NCBI GenBank assembly: GCA_049999765.1
Contig: JBNGIQ010002872.1
Coordinates: 1-21,207, forward strand
Direction of reading: 5' to 3'
DNA length: 21,207 bases
Source: Phaeoceros laevis
Taxonomy: Eukaryota > Anthocerotophyta > Anthocerotopsida > Notothyladales
The notes beneath the pieces were generated by a model. That model was not told the DNA's origin. It saw only the letters and a program-made list of their open reading frames with translations, and did no database searches. Made by a program: the position numbers and the translations under genes. The stretch's first letter is position 1. Every line of letters begins with the position of its first letter. This document shows positions 1 to 7,325 of the stretch, in pieces.

Positions 1-103
1 GCTCACAATATTTCCATCCGAACACAGTGCGCTTGACTGACTTCTTTGACTTGACCCAAGGAGGATGGCGCGATCTCCTGTACTCCTGCTTCACCCTCGC
101 CAT
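1..103 (-). CDS. 5' end of an unidentified gene, cut by the window edge
   Basis: An ATG at 103-101 (minus) opens a frame of 34 codons that stays open to the left edge. It begins MARVKQEYRR and is rich in Lys and Arg, with a HPPWVK segment. The start context is strong (ATGGCG). Just upstream on the minus strand lies a good acceptor-like sequence (a T-rich run ending in GATTGCAG, near 138), which suggests an intron in the 5' UTR. The last bases of the window read GTGAGC on the minus strand and could be a splice donor ending this exon near base 8. I do not recognise the protein. The call rests on start context, composition and the UTR acceptor; a chance frame of this length is possible. Confidence 0.4.
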   Translation of the reverse strand, partial: MARVKQEYRRSRHPPWVKSKKSVKRTVFGWKYCE

Positions 104-1208
104 AGCCTTCAGCTCCCACCGTCCAACACCCACCAGCTGCAATCAAACAATCAGAGCTCAAGCCTTTAGCTCCAGCTTCGTGAAAGTCACAAAACGATAC
201 TTTCGGAAATCAACTGAAATCTAAACGCGAACTAGTGGCCAGTCCGGGACTGCCATTCCGTGGATTTCGTTGGCGCCCGGGCAGTTGGCGGCAAGCGCAG
301 TTCGGGACGAACTGGAAAAGTTCGATTATTTTTTTGCGAACCTCGCGAGATCCAGCGCAAACTGAACTACTCCAATTCATGGCCAACTGCCAGTCTGAAG
401 AGGTCCAAATGCATTACAATCTCTATAGATCTCTCTTTAGAGGTAATCCCTAGTAGGCTAGACTATTAGCTATATTGCCTACATGCTAGCCTACTTTAAA
501 AACATTACCTTGTACTTTAACCTACTTTAACCTATCAAGTTAAACTAGGAGTTATTGTTGACCCTGTTGAAGGTAGACGTTGCACGTGTCCAAGTTTTTA
601 TGAGGCTGTTTCTTGTTATCCTGTTGTTTCTCTGAGGACTTGGTTTCTCCGGGTTCTAAAAACATCCATTTCTTTCATCGGTACGGCGGTTCCCACAACT
701 AAGCATAATAGGAGGATATATGGGGGAATGGTAATTAAAATTAATTATGGATATATATAAAATACAAATACTTATAATGATGGACAGCTAAGGATAATGA
801 GTGGTGGTTAGGGTAACGTCAAGTAGTTTAATATAGTAGATAAATCCTCCAATGTGAGGTAACATGAGGTAACTAGAGGCCATCCTAATGTCGTACGGCT
901 CTAAATTATGTTTTTGAGATAAAATAGCACAGCTTAAAAGTAAAGAATCAAAGCTTTGTGTTTGGGCCCTGTTGACCCATCCAGCACATAATAAAGACTC
1001 TTCTTCTGCTTCTTCTCTTGCACAACAGTTAACTTGGGTGCAGCCCTTAATGGGTAAAGTATGTGCGCCACATATGGCCACATATCTCATTTGGGCCACT
1101 TTTTAACTGTGATATTCATGAGCCGGGTTCGACATGTAGTTTGGGCCACGTATTATATGCATTTGACAAGTTAGGAAAGTGATTTTCACACCCTTTTTTT
1201 TTAACAAA
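104..1208. other. AT-rich gene-poor stretch
   Basis: No gene is supported here. The stretch is AT-rich, with several short TACTTTAA repeats around 490-535 and a TATATAAA-like run near 750-762 that has no recognisable gene behind it. The part next to 104-470 probably holds the promoter and 5' UTR of the edge gene. The open frames on either strand are short and show no family resemblance. Confidence 0.5.
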
Positions 1209-1218
1209 GTAAGAGGGC
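1209..1218 (+). repeat. Left target-site duplication
   Basis: GTAAGAGGGC lies directly outside the left terminal repeat of the element at 1219-1997. An identical copy lies directly outside its right end at 1998-2007. A 10-bp duplication fits Mutator-like elements, which usually make 9-11 bp duplications, better than hAT elements (8 bp). Confidence 0.75.
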
Positions 1219-1226
1219 TTAGTTAC
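1219..1226 (+). repeat. Left terminal inverted repeat core
   Basis: TTAGTTAC is the exact reverse complement of the right terminus at 1990-1997. Beyond these 8 bp the arms diverge but share GAAACG/CGTTTC-rich blocks. Confidence 0.7.
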
Positions 1227-1427
1227 TGCGGTTGGTCAAACGGTGGAAACGGAAACGCATTTCTTCACGTTTCTCTACGTTTCTATATTTTGGCCAGTGT
1301 CTCAAGGAAACGGGAGTAGGCTCCTTTTTATTGTATTTTAAAAATTTTAAGATTGAAGTAATAACTAGTAAGTTACTCAGTAAGGAACCATGCGCAAGTC
1401 TTGCACAAGGCGCAAGTCACATGCTGA

Positions 1428-1775
1428 AAACCTAAGGGGTGGCTGCTGGCCCTGCGGCAGCCCGATGGCTCCTTCAGGAAGAGGGAGCAGAGGGAGGGCT
1501 CGGAGGAGGAGCGAAATTACAAGGCGCTGCTTGCGGAGGTGAATGCACTCAAGGGGGGCGCGGAGAGGCTGGAAGGGGAGCAAAATCGGTTGCAGGAGGA
1601 GAACACGGCTTTTGCTGTTGCAGCGGAGGTGGCTTGTCAGATCGTGTGGCAGGCGCGACGCCAGGATCAGGCGTGGCAGGCGCGATGCTTAGATTAGGCA
1701 TGGCAAGCGCGATGCCAGGATCAGGCATGGCGGGCACGACGTTAGGATTAGGCGTGGCGAGCGCGACGCCAGTAG
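1428..1775 (+). pseudogene. Captured coiled-coil coding fragment, decayed
   Basis: Read in the frame that has codons at 1440-1442 and 1464-1466, this stretch is open from just after a TGA at 1425 to a TAG at 1695-1697. It encodes a Glu/Arg/Leu-rich heptad-like segment (for example EEERNYKALLAEVNALK and RLEGEQNRLQEENTAF), followed by 9-residue repeats of the type WQARRQDQA. The same frame continues through the repeat array after the first stop but is broken by more TAG codons. There is no start codon in frame. I take it as a piece of a larger gene carried inside the transposon. The parent gene is not identified; coiled-coil proteins of plant retroelements are one possible source. Confidence 0.5.
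1647..1775 (+). repeat. 27-bp tandem repeat, about 4.8 copies
   Basis: Units start at 1647, 1674, 1701, 1728 and 1755 (the last partial), each beginning TGG. The period of 27 is a multiple of three, so the array keeps frame and encodes W-Q/R-A-R-x-x-D-x-A. Differences between units are almost all C-to-T or G-to-A. CAG codons have become TAG at 1695 in unit 2 and at two places in unit 4. Confidence 0.85.
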
Positions 1776-1989
1776 CGACTTGGGTAGAAAGTCATGCGAC
1801 TTTCTTCCCAAGTAACTCACATGGCTCTTTTTTTGAGAAACGTGTTTTCGTTTCGCCATGCCGTTTTGCACGTTACTTTATTAAGCTCGTGGCATTATTC
1901 TGAAAACACCCTAGAAACTTGGAAACGCGAAACGTGGGAACTCAGAAACGTAAGGAACGCGTTTCTTCACTGGAGGAAACACGTTTCCT

Positions 1990-1997
1990 GTAACTAA
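1990..1997 (-). repeat. Right terminal inverted repeat core
   Basis: GTAACTAA on the plus strand is the reverse complement of the left terminus at 1219-1226. Confidence 0.7.
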
Positions 1998-2007
1998 GTA
2001 AGAGGGC
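1998..2007 (+). repeat. Right target-site duplication
   Basis: This GTAAGAGGGC is identical to the copy at 1209-1218 and flanks the right terminus of the element. Confidence 0.75.
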
Positions 2008-2590
2008 ATGGATGAACCTAAAACTTCCGCTTCCCCTAACCTAGCCATGGCTGCTCACACACAAGGACATGGGCCGACATTTGGAGAAATCCATCTCAAG
2101 CTAAGAATGGATAGACCAATTGATGGTTGTTTTGACATTGGTGGCTTGAGATTTTATGAGGATGATAATCTAGGTTCTACCTTTCAAACAAGCTACATGG
2201 CAACAAATTTGGTGGAGAAAAGAGCTCCCTAGCCAGCAAAAACCATGCCCAAAGCTTGACTTCCACCATATAGGTGGCTCATACTTGCTTAGATGGCCCA
2301 TATATATAACCCTTTTGGATTTTCACTTCTCTCTTTAATAATTTCTAGAATATTGAATGGATTGTTGTGAAAATTTTTGTGGAACATGTCCCACCCATGG
2401 CACAAAAAAAACTTAGAGTTCATTAAAATATGTAAAAGTTAGAAGGGGGTAAAGTTAGGGTGGCCCAGATGTGGCGCACGTACCGTAACTCCCAGACATG
2501 TGGCCACGTTTGCTTGTTTGTTCGTTTGACGTTCACTGATAACACCATGCAAGTCTGAAATGGGCATCTCGTGCTTCAACTCTAATCTTA
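2008..2590. other. Stretch without a supported gene
   Basis: One 74-codon open frame begins at the ATG directly after the target duplication (2008-2232), but it resembles no family I know. A TATATATAA run near 2300-2309 looks like a TATA box but has no gene behind it. Otherwise nothing is seen. Confidence 0.4.
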
Positions 2591-2594
2591 CCTT

Positions 2595-3010
2595 CCCTAA
2601 AAAGTTGCAACTTGGTCACTGCAAACATGCTCTATCCAGTCTGGCCAGCAGGGTTCTTCCATGCCCCTGCTTCGAGTTATAACACATTCACCTCCTTCGA
2701 ACGATCTAACAGGCCAGCATCCGCATAATATATGTTGGACATCAACAGATAGGCAGCTGCGTGCTTTGGCTGCAGAGTCACTGCAGAATCAAAGGCGTGC
2801 TTTCCCAGCGGTACGTATACCTTGCCACGTAACACAACCACAAGGACAGATCCGGTTGCATTGGCATAGACAACAACAGCCGTTTACCGCTGTGAAGTGT
2901 CCTGCGCGGCCCAAGGAGGTCTGCCATGCAAACATAATGCTCAATCTGTGGAGTTATGCCGTAATGTGTGCCCATAGATATGGCGTACTCAACGCCTTTG
3001 CCATTAATTG
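2595..3010 (-). pseudogene. DYW-type PPR relic (end of PPR array, E and E+ motifs)
   Basis: The minus strand shows pieces of a PLS-type PPR C-terminus in the right order but in shifting frames. First comes GVEYAISMGTHYGITPQIEH leading into YVCMADLLG, near 3000-2900. Then comes a LLLSMPMQPDLSLW piece at about 2870-2830. Next is an E2-like stretch with AAAYLLMSNIYYADAG at about 2770-2700, in another frame. A WIE...QVATF E+ remnant lies near 2640-2590. Frame changes separate these blocks and stops interrupt them. The order and spacing match the intact gene at 3827-6745, which has IEHFTCMIDLLGRAG and ASAYVLMANIYSDAG at the same places. The sequence is clearly different, so it is a decayed paralogue rather than a recent copy. 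No catalytic DYW domain remains. Confidence 0.75.
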
Positions 3011-3013
3011 CTA

Positions 3014-3720
3014 ACTAGGCCAGCATGACTATGGTGAGCATGCTGATGTTGTGTTCCATCACATTAAGGGAGCTGGCCGCCTTTGCAGCCTTGATATGCA
3101 TCTCTCATTGATGCGGGCTTATGCTAGGTCGGGATCGAAAGAAGATGGACTCACTGGTCAGGACGATGCATATAGCTAATTTGAGCTTTGGGTTGGAGGG
3201 GTCACATCTATCATGCAACTTTGCTGTAGAGAAGGAAATGTCCAGGGTGCAGAGGAAAGCTCAGACAACTTGGCTTCAGATAGCAAAAGCCGGCCTTCAA
3301 CAAGATGGGCGTGTGTACCGACATGCCGTGAAGATACAGTTCACGGGTTTGCCAGGATGCCCCGCAGAGTCCACCAGAAGTACATGGAGATGATGGACAA
3401 GGGGATAGAACCTGGCTATAAGGCATACTTGGTGCTGATCCAGAGTAGGGCTGGTACTTGTCAAGAGGTCTACGCCCTGGCGTTTCTTGACAGATTACGA
3501 CACAGCGGTTTGTCGCCTTTACTACCTACTTACAATGCTATCATGGATATGTACCTAAGAATGGAAGCTTATAATAAACTCAATTTCGGGCAAATGCAGG
3601 CCCAAAGTTGTCGACCCAACTGTGTACCTCTTACCAAATGTTCATCGAATCTGACCTTAAGACTGGGTGTTTGGAACAGGCGGAGGAGGTGTTCGAGTGT
3701 ATATTTGAGAAATTGTAGGG
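3014..3720 (+). pseudogene. P-type PPR relic
   Basis: The plus strand holds PPR helices of the P class in at least four successive frames. An EHADVVFHHIKGAGRLCSL piece leads into LMRAYARSG (3035-3130). Then come KKMDSLVRTMHIANLSFGLE (about 3136-3200), MQLCCREGNVQGAEE (from 3213), and a long stretch containing KYMEMMDKGIEPGYKAYLVL and LPTYNAIMDMYLRMEAY (about 3350-3570). The last is YQMFIESDLKTGCLEQAEEV up to a TAG near 3717 in a further frame. The 35-residue spacing of the PPR unit is still visible. The frame shifts do not coincide with splice signals, so decay is more likely than introns. It abuts the DYW-type relic on the other strand at about 3010. I cannot name the parental gene. Confidence 0.7.
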
Positions 3721-3826
3721 GAAAAGGATCTTGACTCAGGCCCACCATATCTCGCTATGATGCACATCTGATGATACAGTTGCATGGCCCGATTGCCCGC
3801 GAATCTGAGTACCGGTAGTTAGTCTT

Positions 3827-6745
3827 TCAAGGCCGCCCCCCACACCGACAGAACCCACCCACAAATTGGTGCACACGATGTGCATCCCTTACAATAATGT
3901 CTCTTTTCTCAATTCTTGACATAACCTCCGTGGAACTGTGGCAGTCCCTGCACATGCGCAGATTCTTAGTGACCAGTAGTGGTGTGCCCTCCGGAGTGTT
4001 CAAGAGACCATACGCCAATGCTAGCTTCTCAGCATGTCCACACAGTTGATCTTCCTTCTCCACTGCAGACAGTGGCGTTAATACCAACTCTGTGTGTGGC
4101 ACGTGACCCCCTTCATCCGCTAACCGCACATTCATACTCCTTACCTTGGACGACATGCCAACCCTTCTTTCCCCCACGAAGAATGTATGCACCTGCTTGC
4201 TCACCTCAATGCTTGCTGCTGCTGGTTTCTTGATAGCTCCTGCTGACAATCTCAATGCTTCAATGCGATGTACATCTCTCCACCTACCGGCATCTGAATA
4301 TATATTAGCCATGAGCACATATGCCGATGCTCTCTGGGGAAACAACCTAACAAGCCTCTCAAAACACCTCGTTCCCCGTTCTATATCCCCGTAACTTCTA
4401 CAGGCAGTCAGCAAAGACATCAATCCGACATCATTACTTTCAAGCGACAACATGTTCTCTGCCTCATCTAGATGGCCTGCGCGGCCAAGGAGATCAATCA
4501 TGCAAGTAAAATGCTCAATGGTAGGAACCACGCCATGACCTTCCTCCATGGCATTGAAGTACCGGCGGCCCTCATTCACCAGGCCCTCGTGACTGCATGC
4601 CACAAGAAGGCAAGTGAAAGTAGCCCCATTAGGCTGGACGCCATCCTCTATCATTAGCTCAAAGCACTTCAGCCCCTTATGACCTTCATGACTTTGACCG
4701 TACCCATTTATTATCACGTTCCAAGTCACCACATCCTTTGTTTGCATACGGTCAAAAACCCTGCGAGCATCCTCCAACCTGCCACATTTTGCATACATGT
4801 CAACCAGACAGTTGCCCAGCACTATACCACCTTCCAGAAGTCCTCTTTCCTCGAGCTGTGCATGAAACTGCTTCCCAAGTTGTAAAGCACCAGCATTTGC
4901 ACATGCCTTCAAGAGGCAAGCAAATGTGACACAGTTAGCCACAATCTGGCCCTCCTCTTCCAACTTTTCATACAAACAAAAGGCCTCTTGACAGCACTCC
5001 TGCTCAGCATATCCAGTGATCATCCCATTCCAAGTCACCACATTCCTTGTACGCATCCTGTCAAAAAGCCAACGTGCATCTTCCATCATACCGCATTTTG
5101 CATATCCAGTTATCATTGCATTCCATGTCACCACATCCTTCACAGGCAAACTGTCAAAAACCCTGCGTGCATCCTCAAACGCACCACATTTTGCATACAT
5201 GTCAACCAGGCAGTTGCCCACCCTTGTATCCGCGTCCAGTCCTCTGTCCAGAATTTGAGAATGCAGCCGCTTGCCTTGCTGTAATCCTCCGACTCCAACC
5301 CCTGCACATGCATTCAGGAGGCAAGCAAAAGTAGCACTGTCAGCGAGCACTAAGCCTTCTTTCTCCATTTCTTCATACAAAGAAAGGGCTTCTTGACTGC
5401 CCTCATGTTCAGCATATCCAACTAATATGGCAGTCCACGTCACCACATCCCTTATGCTCATACTGTCAAAAACCTGGCGTGCGTCCTCCAATCTTCCACA
5501 GTTCACAAATCCAGCTATCATGGTATTACAGGTCACCACATTCCTTGTCGCCAAACCCTCAAAAATCCTTCGTGCATCTTCCAACCTGTGACACTTTGCA
5601 TACATGTCCACCAGACAGTTGCAAACAAACAAGTTTGCCGGAACCCCACTCTCCAGCACATCAGCATGCACCTGCCTGCCAGATTCCAAATCGCCTACAC
5701 TTGCACAGGCTTGCAAGGCTGCCACGAACACGTGACTGTCCGGCTTCACTTTGGAGCTGCGCATCTCATGGTACAGCTGTATGGCCTGCTTTGGTCTACC
5801 ATGTTTAGCATGTGCGGAGATTATAGAAAACCACATAAAGGCATCTGGTTTGGCTACCCTGGTAAACACATCCATCGCTTCCAGTAACCAGCCTTGAGAT
5901 GCATACATCCGTAAAATATGGTTTCCCAAGAATGCATTTGACTCGTACCCAGCTCTAACACTGAGATCATGAACACGCCGGCCCAAAACCATGTTTTTCT
6001 GAGCCGCACATTTTTTGATAACACTGTAGAAGAGGGCAGTGGAAACACGAGACCCTGATTGTACCAGAGCGCCCAGAGCGTCAATGGCATCACTGAGCTG
6101 CCCTCTCTCACAAAGCTTGCTCACGATTGCAGCGGTTGCTTCCCTCCCGTACCAGAGCTCTGCACCTATGTGTTCCCAGTGTAAGGGCACGTCAAGTGAC
6201 TCACACTGTTGTAGACCTCCTGGCTTGGCTCCAAGCCGCGTCAAGGACCGACAGTGTCCCGATGGGAGTTGCTGTGGTGCCACATTCTGCGGGTGAGAGT
6301 GTCCTGACTTTGGTACACGAGGAACAGCAGTACCCGTTGCCTCCAATACACCGGCAGTCATCGCGCAGAAGAGCAACAACAGAACTTGCAACCCGCAACA
6401 TGGAATGGCTGGCTCATACAAGGGCGAAACGCTGGAACAAAATGGATTTCTGAGCTGGAACCGCAGAGTGACTGCAAAGTTGACCGACTTGAGCTGCGCT
6501 GCACCAGGCAGCAGGCGCCTAAAGCTTCAGCACCAGTATAACAAGAGTGGAGGTCCCTAACCACATCCGGCAGGATCCTTTGAGGATGAGAACTGACCAC
6601 TACCAGGAAGGGAACCGCGCAGCCGCGACAGAAGCGTTTTCAAAACGACCATCGCCGTGCTGTGGTTGCCAGGGGCTGGACAATTGCTGGTGCGGACAGA
6701 ATTTGCGGTAAGCTGGCAGCGCCGGAAGAAGGAAAGCCGAACCAT
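3827..6745 (-). CDS. DYW:KP-class PLS pentatricopeptide repeat protein, putative organellar RNA-editing factor
   Basis: The main exon is open from about 6500 down to the TGA at 3827-3829. From the first in-frame ATG in it (6361) it gives 844 residues: a PPR array with P, L, S and SS motifs (about 74-644), E1 (645-677), E2 (678-711), then a DYW-type deaminase domain. The domain keeps HAE (H776, E778) and CRDCH (804-808) for the catalytic zinc, and H, C838, C840 for the second zinc. The PG box reads KKPAAASIEV and the protein ends CGGRP instead of CGDYW. KPA plus GRP defines the DYW:KP class, linked to U-to-C editing. A likely first exon lies at 6745-6562. It contains MVRLSFFRR and MVVLKTLLSRLRGS, typical presequence pieces, and is joined in phase by GT at 6561 to an acceptor before 6471 or 6498. 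With that exon the protein is about 942-951 residues. No frame breaks are seen. Start codon and first intron are inference. Confidence 0.85.
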
Positions 6746-7325
6746 GGCCAGATTGCAAGAGCTGCCCAAGCACTGTAATTGCACTGACATGTAAAGTAAT
6801 GGCTCCGCACCCCTACCGAGACTTCTTTTTCTTTTTCTCTTGCTTGAAATACATACTTCGAAAGCTTCCCGCCAGACTCGGCTACGGTCAAAAGGAGAAA
6901 TCTCGGGGCCAGCCTGCAAAGGTCAGCCAGTGACCAGAGGCGCCTCTTCCGAATCCTTCCGGCCTTCTTGGATGTTCGGGATGCCAGTTGCATTTCGTGG
7001 CGACTCTTTCGGCGCTACGATACATGCATGCAGTAACCCATAAGTCAGAAGCTGCGGTCGCGACATTATGTGGGGAGATCACACAATGTGCTTGCGTGGG
7101 CTCTAGATCCCAGACTTTGATGATAGACCACGCAAAAAGCATTTTCTGGAAGCATCACACTGCAAGGGACGGCTTCAACTTGCTGTGACCTAGGCTTCAA
7201 TTTAGTGGGATCTGACATCCTCCATACCTCGTACTGTGGTGTGGCCTGTTCACATATCGAATTCTGTAAGCGCCTGGCGCAGGAAGGGAAGGGGCTTGCC
7301 TTCTGCCTGTGACCAGACAGCCGCA
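6746..7325. promoter_or_regulatory. Divergent intergenic region between PPR and TON1 genes
   Basis: These 580 bp separate the proposed start of the PPR gene (minus) from the TON1 start at 7326 (plus), so they must hold both promoters and 5' UTRs. An alternative upstream ATG for the PPR exon lies at 6790, in a weak context. I see no clear TATA box. Open frames here lack family resemblance. Confidence 0.45.

Larger units (their letters stand above)
1219..1997. mobile_element. 779-bp non-autonomous DNA transposon, Mutator-like (Pack-MULE-like)
   Basis: The element starts with TTAGTTAC and ends with GTAACTAA, an exact 8-bp inverted repeat. A perfect 10-bp direct duplication lies immediately outside both ends. 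Inside the termini the two arms remain partly alike when one is reversed: a GAAACGC...TTCCTTCACGTTTC-type block occurs in both. GAAACG or its complement CGTTTC occurs about 12 times within roughly 110 bp of the left end and 180 bp of the right end; I saw none in the middle. Such subterminal clusters are typical transposase-binding zones. No transposase is encoded, so the element is non-autonomous. The centre carries a fragment of a host-like coiled-coil coding sequence (1428-1775), as in Pack-MULEs. The MULE assignment rests on duplication length only. Confidence 0.7.

Noticed and set aside
740-770. TATATAAA-like run
   Set aside because: It lies in an AT-rich region, and no gene lies downstream at a suitable distance.
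1054-1080. Inverted similarity to 2460-2485 (GTGGCGCAC-like blocks)
   Set aside because: Only about 20 bases agree and the similarity does not extend, so it is too weak to define a larger element.
1439-1903. Open frame of 154 codons, Gly/Ala-rich, over the 27-bp repeat
   Set aside because: It begins with GTG rather than ATG and has low-complexity content. The overlapping frame shows proper coiled-coil composition, so this one is a shadow.
2008-2232. 74-codon open frame starting at the ATG right after the transposon
   Set aside because: There is no family resemblance, no splice partner, and the surroundings are AT-rich.
6362-6421. Upstream extension of the main PPR exon to 6421
   Set aside because: The codon at 6421 is TTG. 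The extension is probably translated only through splicing from an upstream exon, not by initiation there.
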